Positions 34,824 through 43,206 of a DNA stretch of 61,410 nucleotides are shown here, in pieces; the first letter of the stretch is position 1, and every line of letters begins with the position of its first letter. The position numbers were made by a program, and so were the translations under genes. The notes beneath the pieces are model-generated. The model was not told where the DNA came from. It saw only the letters and a program-made list of their open reading frames with translations, and searched no databases. This DNA comes from Planctomycetota bacterium (GTDB lineage Bacteria; Planctomycetota; UBA1135; GCA-002686595). The stretch covers positions 1 through 61,410 of the forward strand of contig JAKLKU010000027.1 of the NCBI GenBank assembly GCA_023150475.1, read 5' to 3'.

Positions 34824-35045
34824 CTACGCCCTAGTTCGGCATTCACGCGGCGGATCGCGCCACGCTTCAAGCGTGCGATCGGGCATGCGCGCCACGCGCC
34901 CCGGATCGTTCGTGTTGAACGAATCGAGGAACTCGCCGCTCGGTGCGATCGCCGCGCGCCATTCGGCGAGCGAACGCGCGTGCACGGACGGCCCCTGGAA
35001 CGACGACACGCACGTGAGCAGCAGAGCAGCGAACATGCGCCGCAT
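34824..35045 (-). CDS. small secreted protein downstream of the sigma factor
   Basis: Encodes 73 residues; ATG 35045 begins 1 bp after the stop of the sigma-factor gene, so translation is probably coupled. A second in-frame ATG three codons later could also serve. The first 23 residues form a signal peptide (MFAALLLTCVSSFQGPSVHA) followed by SLAEWRAAIAPSGEFLDSFN. I recognise no family. The position directly after an ECF sigma gene would suit a periplasmic modulator, but this is inference only. The C-terminus is Arg/Pro-rich and may be out-of-frame extension. The 270 bp beyond it, up to the SBBP start at 34553, contain no gene. Confidence 0.45.
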   Translation of the reverse strand: MRRMFAALLLTCVSSFQGPSVHARSLAEWRAAIAPSGEFLDSFNTNDPGRVARMPDRTLEAWRDPPRECRTRA

Positions 35046-35046
35046 G

Positions 35047-37089
35047 CTACCGCACGCGCAGCGTCTTCGAATTGGGGTCCCCCTCCGGCAGGACGAACCA
35101 CTCGAGACGTGGCGGACGGCGACCCTGATCGACGTACAAGGCCGCGCAAAGCATGCCGTCGAGCTCGAAGCGCACGCGGTCGGGCAAGCGTGTGTCGAAC
35201 TCGACCTCGCCCTTGCGGAACGGCGACGTCAGCGCGACGGAAGCATATGCGCCGCGCTTCAACTTGCGGGCGGCGAGGGCCATCGGTACGCGCGCGGTCG
35301 ACGCATCGCACTCGAGTTCGAGCGCTCGCGCGGGCTTGCGATCGACCTCCAGGACGCCGACGTCGAGCGACTGCGTTTCCGACGGCTCGATCGTGATCGG
35401 TTGCGACCACGCGTGCGCGAAGCCGTGCGTTCCGCCGCCCCGCGGCTCGACGGCGAACAGCGAAAGCGGCGCCGCGGGTAGACCATGGAACTCGAAGAAG
35501 CCGTCGCGCGTCGCTCGGGCGATCGCGACCAGGTTCTCCGGCGTGACCGGCTTGCCGGTCGGCGCGCCGCGCAAGGCGGCGACGGCCCACACTTCGAGCG
35601 TTTCGGGTCGCGGCGACTTGCTCGCGACTCGCCCGGCGACGAAGGTCGTGGTCGGACCGAAGAACAACGTGACGTCCTCACGCTTGCCGCCTTCGAGCAT
35701 CACGAGCTTCGGCACCGGTGCGATCGCGCCGCCGAGCGCGAGCTCCGGCGTGAGCAACGGCTCGACTCGATACGCGCCCGGATACACGTCGCGGAACTCG
35801 AACGAGCCGTCCTCCGACGAACGCGTCTCCCACGCGAGGAGCTCGAGACCCGCCGTCACGCACTGCAGACGCAGCGGGACGCCGCCTCGTCCGCGCCACG
35901 TCGTGTCGCCGACGAAGCCGACGACACGAGCCTTGCGGAAGGCGAAGAGCTCGACCGTGCGCGCATCGCGTTCGCTCACGAGCACCACTTCGGTCGCGAA
36001 GTGCCGCGGATCGGTCGATCCGCCGTCGGGCACGCTCCACGCGTCCTGCGCGAACGGTGCAAGGTAGCCGGCGGGCGGCGCCTCGACGCCCAGGTCGTAC
36101 GTGCCGGGCGGCAGCACGCCGAACGAGAACGTGCCGTCCGCCTGCACGTCGGCGCGCGCGAACACGGTCGACTCGCTCTTGCCGCGCACGCACGCGGCGA
36201 TCCGTCCGTAGCCGAGCGGCTCGCGGCGTTCGTCGAGCAACTTGCCGCGCACGCCGAGCGGTGCGCTCGGCGCCGGACGTGCGCGTTCCGCCGCGATCGC
36301 TGGCTCACCGGCGGGCGGCGTGCGTTCCGGTTCGGCTTCGGGGAGCGGCGCGACCAACGCCTCGTCGCGCGCGAGCGGCTGCGTCGCCGGAGTCGCGGCC
36401 GCCGCGAGGTCGAACCGCGGCCCATCCGCCGCCGCGCCGTCGGTCGGCCACGCGCGCCACGCGAGCCAACACGTCACGGCGAGCAGGCTGCCGACGAGCA
36501 GCTTCGCTTGCGGCGTCGCGAGCGGCGTCGCGAGCGGGCCCAAGCCGAGCGGTTCGCGCGCGAGCTCTCGGAGCGCGCCGAGCCACGCACCTGCGCCGTA
36601 CGTGACGTCGAGTCGCCGGCGCAGCTTCGCGAGTCCACGCTGCACGCGCGCGTGGACCGTCGAGACGGGCTCGCCGTGTTTGCGCGCGATCTCGGAGAGC
36701 GACAGTTCCTTGAAGTAGTGCAGGAGCAACGCGCTGCGCTCCGGCTCGTCGAGCGCGAGCACGAGCTTCACCAACCGCTCGTGCAACGAAGCTTCGGCGA
36801 CGAGCTCCGCCGTCGAGGGCAACGCGTCCGCGCGGCGTACGAGATCCTCACGCGCCGCGCGGCGAGCTTCGGCGCGGCGTCGCGCGAGCCGGGCGTTGTG
36901 CAACACGCGTCCGAACCAGCCACGGACGTTGGTGTCGCGCCGTGGACCGTGCCGCAGCGCCGCGAGCCACGCTTCCTGCTCGAGATCCGCCGCTTCGTGC
37001 GGATCACGCGCCAACGACCGCGCGAGCCCACGAATCCAGTCGCCGTGGTGCAGGAGCTCGCGCACGTCGATCGTGCCAGTGGTGCTCAT
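35047..37089 (-). CDS. ECF sigma factor fused to a transmembrane segment and carboxypeptidase-regulatory-like domains
   Basis: Encodes 680 residues from ATG 37089. Residues 1-65 hold sigma region 2 (HEAADLEQEAWLAAL, then VRGWFGRVLHN). Residues 110-160 hold region 4 with its helix-turn-helix (EPERSALLLHYFKELSLSEIARKHG and STVHARVQRGLAKLRRRL). A single transmembrane helix follows at about 196-214 (KLLVGSLLAVTCWLAWRAW), then a Pro/Ala/Glu linker. From about 275 to the end come several beta-sandwich domains of the carboxypeptidase-regulatory type (GVRGKLLDERREPLGYG, GTYDLGVEAPPAGY). The layout places the sigma domains inside and the sandwiches outside. It may act as a one-piece signal transducer released by proteolysis. 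The parallel beta-helix gene is divergent from it with an 83-bp shared promoter region. Confidence 0.88.
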   Translation of the reverse strand: MSTTGTIDVRELLHHGDWIRGLARSLARDPHEAADLEQEAWLAALRHGPRRDTNVRGWFGRVLHNARLARRRAEARRAAREDLVRRADALPSTAELVAEASLHERLVKLVLALDEPERSALLLHYFKELSLSEIARKHGEPVSTVHARVQRGLAKLRRRLDVTYGAGAWLGALRELAREPLGLGPLATPLATPQAKLLVGSLLAVTCWLAWRAWPTDGAAADGPRFDLAAAATPATQPLARDEALVAPLPEAEPERTPPAGEPAIAAERARPAPSAPLGVRGKLLDERREPLGYGRIAACVRGKSESTVFARADVQADGTFSFGVLPPGTYDLGVEAPPAGYLAPFAQDAWSVPDGGSTDPRHFATEVVLVSERDARTVELFAFRKARVVGFVGDTTWRGRGGVPLRLQCVTAGLELLAWETRSSEDGSFEFRDVYPGAYRVEPLLTPELALGGAIAPVPKLVMLEGGKREDVTLFFGPTTTFVAGRVASKSPRPETLEVWAVAALRGAPTGKPVTPENLVAIARATRDGFFEFHGLPAAPLSLFAVEPRGGGTHGFAHAWSQPITIEPSETQSLDVGVLEVDRKPARALELECDASTARVPMALAARKLKRGAYASVALTSPFRKGEVEFDTRLPDRVRFELDGMLCAALYVDQGRRPPRLEWFVLPEGDPNSKTLRVR

Positions 37090-37159
37090 GCCGTCGCAAT
37101 GCCGCCGACCTCCAGCATTCCACCGCGAAGCGAAGATTCCGTGAAGCGACTTCGCGGCG

Positions 37160-37165
37160 TAGGCT
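37160..37165 (+). promoter_or_regulatory. putative -10 box (TAGGCT), leaderless start of beta-helix gene
   Basis: TAGGCT is followed by 7 nt and the ATG at 37173. It lies in the 83-bp divergent region shared with the sigma-factor gene. Confidence 0.45.
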
Positions 37166-37172
37166 CTCGCGC

Positions 37173-39257
37173 ATGCTCGGAACGCTGCTGTGCGTGTGCG
37201 GCGGGCTCGGGACGGCCGCGGAGCCGCGAGCGACTCCGTCGATCGCTGCCATGACGCTGGAGGAACCGCTGGTGGTCGGCGCGGACACCGTGCTCGACCC
37301 TGCGAAGGTCTACTCGGGCCTCGTGATCCGGGCTTCGGGCGTGACGGTCGATGGCCGAGGCGCCGTGATCGAGCACCGCCCCGGCGTCGAGTCGCGCGCG
37401 TTCGCCGGCGTCGGCATCGCGGCGAGCGGCGTGTCGAACGTGACGTTGAAGAACGTGCGGGTGCGCGGCTTCGAGATCGGTCTCGCGGTCGAACGCGGTG
37501 CTGGTTGGACGGTCGAGGACTGCGACTTCTCCGACAACTTCACCGACCCGAACTTCGGTTGGGGCGAGATGCCGCCGCGCGGCGGGATCGTGTGGACCGC
37601 CGTCGAGCGCTCGTCGATCCGGCGCACGAAGAGCCAACGCAACTGGGACGCGTGCAACTTGATCCGGTGCAGCGACCTCGTGCTCGAGGGGAACGACTTC
37701 TCGCACGCGTCGAACACGTGTCTGAAGCTCTGGACGTCGTCGCGCAACGAGATCCGCAAGAACGACCTGTCGTGGGGCCTGCGCATCCAGCCGGGCGAGA
37801 CGCATGCGCGCGACTCGACGTGCGTCCTGATCGAGAGCGGCTCCGACGACAATCGCTTCTTCGACAACGACTGCACGCACGGCGGCGACGGGATCTTCAT
37901 CCGCGTGCTCAACGGTTGGACGAGCCGGCGCAACTACTTCGAAGGCAACGACACGAGCTACGCGAACAACAACGGCTTCGAAGCGTGGTCGCCGGAGAAC
38001 ACCTATGTTCGCAACAAGGCGAACCATTGCTCCTACGGCTTCTGGCTCGGCGCGTCGGACAAAACGCGGCTCGTCGGCAACGAGGCGGGCTACAACGGCT
38101 CACCCGACGGCTTCCACAATGCTCCGGAGAGCTTCGGCCACGGCGGCATCGTCTTCGTCAACGGTCCGTCGAGCCACACGTTCCTCGACGGCAACTGGTG
38201 CCACCACAATCAGGGTGGCGGGATCGTGTTGCGCGGCGACGAAGCGAGTCGCGGCCAAGCCTGGAAAGCGTTCCACTGGGTGATCCAGCGCAACAAGCTC
38301 GAAGCGAACCGCTGGGGCATCTACGCGCGCCACGCGGATTGGATCACGCTCGGCTCGAACGAGTTCGTCGACAACCGCGAGGGCGATTTCTTCGACGCAG
38401 GGAACGTGACCAACGTCTTGAAGCTCGCTGGCCAGCCCACGGGTGAAGCGCCGAAGCTGCAGCTCTATCACCCCGGAAGCGAAGCCTTCGCTCTCGGCTC
38501 GACCATCGTGTTCGGCTATGCCGAGCCTCGTGCGACGGCCGCGCGCCTGCTGCGCACGCGTTGGGACCTCGGCGACGGCACGCTTTCGAACGAGGCGGCG
38601 ACGCGGCATCGGTACACGACTGCGGGGCCCTATTCCGTCGGCGTCACGGTCGACGACGGCGCGCTCGCCGATCTCGGCTGGCGCGAGTTGTGCGTCCACG
38701 ACGTCGTCGACGAGGAGTTCGAGGACGTCCAGCGCTGGTCCGTGCGCGATTCGCTCGGCAACAGCCAAGCGACGTTCACCTTGCCCGAGAGTCCGCTCGT
38801 TCCGAACCCGTGGGATCCGCTCGGGCGGTACGAGTCCTTGAACGGTCGAGCGGTGCACGCACGTGTCGATCCGTACGCGGGCGGACGCGTCGAGCTCGTG
38901 CACAGCGGCGTGCACGTCGACGTTCGGTGGCGCAAGGAGCTGGTCTTCTGGCTGCGCGTGCGGAACGAGAACATCCCCGCGTGGCAGGACGCGAATCCGA
39001 TCGTGACGCTGAAGCAGGACGACGCGCACGTCGTGCGCTACGTGCCCGAGCGCGACCTGCTCTCGCAGCCGAGCCACAGCGAAGGCCGCGACGGCTGGAA
39101 TCGCTTCGTCGTGCCGCTCGCGGGCGGGAACGGTTGGAAGCGTGAAGCGTCGGTGCCCGATGGCCAACTCGAAACGGTGACCGAGCTCGCGCTCGGCTTC
39201 GACTCCTGGGGCGCGCCGCCGCTCGACGTGTGGATCGACCTGCTCGGGTTCCGCTGA
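37173..39257 (+). CDS. right-handed parallel beta-helix protein with PKD-like domain
   Basis: Encodes 694 residues from ATG 37173. The first 16 residues may be a short signal peptide (MLGTLLCVCGGLGTAA), though the core is brief. Residues 50-430 are repeated beta-helix turns with Asn ladders (VTLKNVRVRGFEIGLAV, LVLEGNDFSHASNTCLKLW, WVIQRNKLEANRWGIYA), the fold of polysaccharide lyases and NosD-like proteins. A PKD-type module follows near 445-500 (TRWDLGDGTLSNEAATRHRYTTAG). A final beta-sandwich with carbohydrate-binding character (LDVWIDLLGF) ends it. A polysaccharide-binding or lyase role is plausible; I see no diagnostic catalytic set. It shares its promoter region with the transmembrane sigma factor and could be a target. 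Confidence 0.85.
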   Translation: MLGTLLCVCGGLGTAAEPRATPSIAAMTLEEPLVVGADTVLDPAKVYSGLVIRASGVTVDGRGAVIEHRPGVESRAFAGVGIAASGVSNVTLKNVRVRGFEIGLAVERGAGWTVEDCDFSDNFTDPNFGWGEMPPRGGIVWTAVERSSIRRTKSQRNWDACNLIRCSDLVLEGNDFSHASNTCLKLWTSSRNEIRKNDLSWGLRIQPGETHARDSTCVLIESGSDDNRFFDNDCTHGGDGIFIRVLNGWTSRRNYFEGNDTSYANNNGFEAWSPENTYVRNKANHCSYGFWLGASDKTRLVGNEAGYNGSPDGFHNAPESFGHGGIVFVNGPSSHTFLDGNWCHHNQGGGIVLRGDEASRGQAWKAFHWVIQRNKLEANRWGIYARHADWITLGSNEFVDNREGDFFDAGNVTNVLKLAGQPTGEAPKLQLYHPGSEAFALGSTIVFGYAEPRATAARLLRTRWDLGDGTLSNEAATRHRYTTAGPYSVGVTVDDGALADLGWRELCVHDVVDEEFEDVQRWSVRDSLGNSQATFTLPESPLVPNPWDPLGRYESLNGRAVHARVDPYAGGRVELVHSGVHVDVRWRKELVFWLRVRNENIPAWQDANPIVTLKQDDAHVVRYVPERDLLSQPSHSEGRDGWNRFVVPLAGGNGWKREASVPDGQLETVTELALGFDSWGAPPLDVWIDLLGFR

Positions 39258-39269
39258 GATCCCCGGTGT

Positions 39270-39275
39270 TAGGCT
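39270..39275 (+). promoter_or_regulatory. putative -10 box (TAGGCT), leaderless start of gene at 39282
   Basis: TAGGCT is followed by 6 nt and the ATG at 39282. The hexamer is identical to the one at 37160 before the preceding gene. Confidence 0.45.
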
Positions 39276-39281
39276 CTGGCG

Positions 39282-40742
39282 ATGGCTCGCCGCTCGATCT
39301 GGCTCGCGTGCGCATTGCTCGCGGTACTCGTCACCGTGTGGTTCACGCGACGCAGCGCCGATCCGGAGCTCGCGACGGCGGCCCGCGCGAGCGACGCGGC
39401 ACAGATCGAATCGGCGCGCACGCCGGAGCTCGCTGACGACAGTCTCGCTCCTTCCGCCGCCGCCGAAACCTCACGCGTCGACGTCACGCCGGCGCCCGTC
39501 GCGCAACCGAGCGTGCCGGCGACGATGGTGATCGGTCGCGTGCTGGCGCCCGACGGCAAGCCGATCGTCGGCGCGCGCGTGCGGCGCGGCACCGCCGACG
39601 AGCTCGAGCGCGCGCGCCTCGACCCTCGTGCGTCGTTCGAGCTCGGCGAACGCGAGCTCGCGACGCCGAGCGACATCGAAGGCCGGTTCGTGTTCGCCAG
39701 CGTGCCGCGCGACGGCGAAGTGCTGATCGTCGGGCCCACTCACGAGGATTTCGCGGCGGATCTCGGCTGGACGATCGCACGTCCGGGCGCCGAATGCGTG
39801 TTGACGATGTCGCCGCTCGCGAGCGGCGAGCTCGTGATCGAAGCGCTGCGCCTGCCGGCCTACGAGCCGCTCCCGTACTTCACCGCGCACGTCACGCAGC
39901 TCGATCGCAACGGCTCGCGCGGTCTCCGTGGCGTCAACGCACAAGGCTCCGACGGCGAAGCTCGCGCCACGCTGCGCTTCTTGCCCGGCGCGGCGGTGGA
40001 GGTCGAGCTCGGCATCCCGACGATGGCGATCGGCCGCGGCCCGTCGACGGTGCGCATCGTGACGCCGATCGCAGGCGAGGCGGTGACTGCGCGCTTCGAG
40101 ATCGATCCGCTCGCGGAGCCGACGGACGCTGGGATGTTCGTGGCGACCGGCGTGGTGCTCGACCGCGCGACGCGCGAGCCGCTCGCAGGCGCGTCGGTTT
40201 CCTCCGGCATCACGCCCGGCAAGGGCAACGACGCTGACTACCGCGCCGGGCTCCGGAACTTCAGCACGCGCTCGGACTCGCAAGGCCGATTCCGCGTGCG
40301 CCTCGCTGGCTCGAGCGCGACGCTCGTCGTCAGTGCGCCGCGTCACCGCACGACCGAAGTCGCGGTCGTCGATCGAGGCGACGTCGTCGTCGAGCTCGAC
40401 CGCGGAGCGCAGTTGACGATCCGCGTGCAGCGCGCGGACGGTCGCCCCGCGAAGCAGCGCGTCGTGACGTTGCAGCAGTTCGCTCCGGGAGCCACGAGGG
40501 CGTCGTTCGCCGGGATCGCGACGAACGACGAAGGCGTCGGCGAACGATCCGACCTGGCACCGGGGACGTGGGAAGTCCGCGTCGCACGCGCCGCGCCGTC
40601 CCCGTCCACGGGCGCAGGACAGAACGAGTTGCTCGGACCACCCGGGACGTCCACGTCCCGCGGCGAAGACGCGTGGCTCGTCCGCACCGTCGAACTGTCG
40701 CTCGGAGAAGCGACCGAAGTGCTCTTCGAAGTCGACGACTGA
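39282..40742 (+). CDS. membrane-anchored carboxypeptidase-regulatory-like protein
   Basis: Encodes 486 residues. Residues 4-22 (RSIWLACALLAVLVTVWFT) form a signal anchor, then a disordered Ala/Ser/Pro linker to about 75. Three to four beta-sandwich modules follow, with starts such as VIGRVLAPDGKPIVGARVRR and ATGVVLDRATREPLAGASV and the DSQGRFRVRL turn typical of carboxypeptidase-D regulatory domains. It has no catalytic motif. It resembles the protein at 6306-7967 and the outer part of the sigma fusion at 35047, suggesting a family expansion. It is only 24 bp downstream of the beta-helix gene, yet has its own TAGGCT box. A convergent hairpin at 40757 ends the unit. Confidence 0.8.
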   Translation: MARRSIWLACALLAVLVTVWFTRRSADPELATAARASDAAQIESARTPELADDSLAPSAAAETSRVDVTPAPVAQPSVPATMVIGRVLAPDGKPIVGARVRRGTADELERARLDPRASFELGERELATPSDIEGRFVFASVPRDGEVLIVGPTHEDFAADLGWTIARPGAECVLTMSPLASGELVIEALRLPAYEPLPYFTAHVTQLDRNGSRGLRGVNAQGSDGEARATLRFLPGAAVEVELGIPTMAIGRGPSTVRIVTPIAGEAVTARFEIDPLAEPTDAGMFVATGVVLDRATREPLAGASVSSGITPGKGNDADYRAGLRNFSTRSDSQGRFRVRLAGSSATLVVSAPRHRTTEVAVVDRGDVVVELDRGAQLTIRVQRADGRPAKQRVVTLQQFAPGATRASFAGIATNDEGVGERSDLAPGTWEVRVARAAPSPSTGAGQNELLGPPGTSTSRGEDAWLVRTVELSLGEATEVLFEVDD

Positions 40743-40756
40743 CGGACGACTCGGAC

Positions 40757-40777
40757 GCCGGCGCCACGCACGCCGGC
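40757..40777. terminator. bidirectional hairpin between convergent genes
   Basis: GCCGGCG pairs with CGCCGGC across a 7-nt loop in the 42-bp gap between two convergent stop codons. No T tract on either side. Confidence 0.55.
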
Positions 40778-40784
40778 CGCCCGC

Positions 40785-43055
40785 TCAGAGCTTCTCGCGC
40801 ACGAAGCGCAGCATCATCTCGTAGAGGTGTTTGCGCTGTTCGGGCTGCGAGACGCCGTGGCGATTGCCCGGGTAGATCATCAACGCGAACTGCTTGCCCG
40901 CGCGTTGCAGCGCTTCGGCGAAGAGCAAGGTGTTCTGCATGTGCACGTTCTCGTCGATCGCGCCGTGGATGACGAGCAGCTCGCCCGAGAGGTCCTTCGC
41001 CGCACGGATCACCGAGCTCGCGTCGTAACCCTTGGTGTTGACCGCCGGCAGATCCATGTACCGCTCGGTGTAGATCGAGTCGTAGAGACGCCAATCGGTC
41101 ACCGGCGCGCCCGCGATGCCCAGCTTGAAGCGCTTCGAGTGCGTCAGCGCGAACGCCGTCATGTAGCCGCCGTAGCTCCAGCCCCAGATGCCGATGCGCT
41201 CGGGATCGACGAAACCCTGCGCGACGAGCCAGTCGAGCCCGTCCTCGAGGTCGGCGAGTTCGCCGGAGCCGAGGTTCTTCCACGCGGTCGCCGCCGACGC
41301 GAGACCTCGGCCGCTCGCCGAACGGTTGTCGCAGATCCAGATCACGTAGCCTTCGCGCGCGAGCAACTGGTGGAAGAGGAAGTTGAAGCCGCCCCAGCCA
41401 TCGCGCACCTGCGGCGAGTGCGGACCGGAGTAGGTGTGGCAGAGCACCGGGTACTTGCGCTGCGGATCGAAGTTCGCCGGCTTGATCAGCACTGCTTCGA
41501 GCGGGAAACCGTCGCGCGTCTTCACTTGCACGAACTCGCGCTGGGTCAGCTCGGCGCTCGCGAGCAGCTTCTCGTCGACTTGCCACAGCGTCGCGAGCTC
41601 CTTGCCGTCGATCGAGCGCAGCTTCACCGAACCGGGCGTCGAACCGGACGACCACGTGTCCGCATAGACGCGGAAGTTCGGCGACAGCGAGATCGCGTGT
41701 TGGCCGCCGGGCTCGCCGATGCGCTGCGCGACGGTGTCGTTCATCCCGATCGAGAAGAGCCCGTCGCCTTTGACGTCGTCGCGGTCGCCGAGGAAGTACG
41801 CGCGTCGCGTCGCCGGATCGAAGCCGAGGAGCTCGTCGACTTCCCACGAGCCCGACGTCAGCCGCCGCTCGAGCGTGCCGTCGCCGGCGTACAGATAGAG
41901 ATGCTTGAAGCCGTCGCGTTCCGAGCACCACAGGAACTTCGCGCCTTCTTCGATCCACTCGAAGCCGTCGACGGGTTCGATCCACGCCATCGTCGTGTCG
42001 CGCAGCAGTCGCTTCGGCGCGCCGCCGCTCGGCGGAACCGAGAGCAGGTCGAGCCACGTCTGCACGCGGTTCTGCACTTGGAAGATCACGGCGCTCGAGT
42101 CGGGCTTCCAACCGACGCGCACGATCAGCCGATCGTCCTCGGGATACGCGGAAAGGTCGACCTCGCGGCGCTCGCCGCTCGCTGCGTCGATCGCGAAGAG
42201 CCGCGCGATCGGGTTCGGGTCGCCCGCTTTCGGATAACGCCAGTGTTCGTTGCTCCAGTGCGGCATCCCGCGGTGATCGTTGATGACGATCTCCGGCACC
42301 GGCCGCTCGTCGAGATCGAGCACCGCGAGCGACTTCGAGTCCGGCGACCACCAGAGCCCGTTGAAGTTGCCGCGGCCGTAGACTTCCTCCTGGTACACCC
42401 AATCGAGGCGGCCGATGTAGCGCTCTTCACCGCCTTCGGTGGTGAGCTGACGCGGCGGCGCGCCGTCGAGCCCGACGACGAAGACGTTGTAGTCGCGCAC
42501 GAACGCGAGCGACTGCCCGTCCGGCGAGAAGCGCGGATCCTGCTCCTCGGCCGCGTCGTTGGTGGCGCGCACCGCGCGTTCGGCGCCGAGCGGCCAGACC
42601 CAGAGGTCGTTCGCTTCTTCGAGCAGGATCGCGTCTTGGTTCGGCGAGAACGAGTAGCTCGTGCGCGAGCTCCACTCCTTCGCCTGTTCGGCGCTCGCGC
42701 CCGCGGCGACCAGAGCGCTCTCGAAGCGCGCGGAATCGAAGAGCGGCTGTGCGTCGCCGGTCGCCGGGTCGCAGGCGACGAGTCGTTTCGCACCGCCGAC
42801 TTCCTTGACCGTCAGGTAGCGCGAGCCGTCCTTCGTCCAGCCTTGCACGAGCCCGAACGGCGCGCGCAGCTTGGCGGAGAGCGCCATGATCGCTTCGATC
42901 GAACTCGCCGGGCCCCCCGCGCTGTGCGCGCCGGCCGGGCTCTGCGCGCCGCCCGAACCTTGGTTCGCGCGCCGCGCGCCGCCGGGATCCGCCGCTCCGG
43001 TCTGACAGGCGGCCAAGACGAGCAACAGGAACGGCGTGAGTCGCGTGGATCGCAT
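40785..43055 (-). CDS. S9 family dipeptidyl peptidase IV, lipoprotein
   Basis: Encodes 756 residues. The N-terminus has a lipobox (LVLAACQT), so it is probably anchored in a membrane facing the periplasm. A beta-propeller (residues about 60-480) contains LDWVYQEEVYG, the loop whose two glutamates hold the substrate N-terminus in DPP IV; the first of three acids is Gln but the two functional positions are kept. The alpha/beta-hydrolase domain has the nucleophile S627 in GWSYGG, D701 in GAIDENVH and H733 in NRHG. All catalytic residues are present. The expected reaction is release of Xaa-Pro or Xaa-Ala dipeptides. Upstream is the purine permease, 151 bp away. Length is normal for the family. 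Confidence 0.95.
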   Translation of the reverse strand: MRSTRLTPFLLLVLAACQTGAADPGGARRANQGSGGAQSPAGAHSAGGPASSIEAIMALSAKLRAPFGLVQGWTKDGSRYLTVKEVGGAKRLVACDPATGDAQPLFDSARFESALVAAGASAEQAKEWSSRTSYSFSPNQDAILLEEANDLWVWPLGAERAVRATNDAAEEQDPRFSPDGQSLAFVRDYNVFVVGLDGAPPRQLTTEGGEERYIGRLDWVYQEEVYGRGNFNGLWWSPDSKSLAVLDLDERPVPEIVINDHRGMPHWSNEHWRYPKAGDPNPIARLFAIDAASGERREVDLSAYPEDDRLIVRVGWKPDSSAVIFQVQNRVQTWLDLLSVPPSGGAPKRLLRDTTMAWIEPVDGFEWIEEGAKFLWCSERDGFKHLYLYAGDGTLERRLTSGSWEVDELLGFDPATRRAYFLGDRDDVKGDGLFSIGMNDTVAQRIGEPGGQHAISLSPNFRVYADTWSSGSTPGSVKLRSIDGKELATLWQVDEKLLASAELTQREFVQVKTRDGFPLEAVLIKPANFDPQRKYPVLCHTYSGPHSPQVRDGWGGFNFLFHQLLAREGYVIWICDNRSASGRGLASAATAWKNLGSGELADLEDGLDWLVAQGFVDPERIGIWGWSYGGYMTAFALTHSKRFKLGIAGAPVTDWRLYDSIYTERYMDLPAVNTKGYDASSVIRAAKDLSGELLVIHGAIDENVHMQNTLLFAEALQRAGKQFALMIYPGNRHGVSQPEQRKHLYEMMLRFVREKL

Positions 43056-43206
43056 CGGTGGTTCGGGGGGGCTGATCCGACCGGTTGGGCCGGCGGCTAC
43101 GAGGCTCGCTCACGGTAGTCGCGCTCGCTCCGCCTGCACAGACTCTCGCCCACGGGGCCCCGCGACCGAACGCGACCCGTACAGAGCTCGAGGGCACTCG
43201 AGCACG

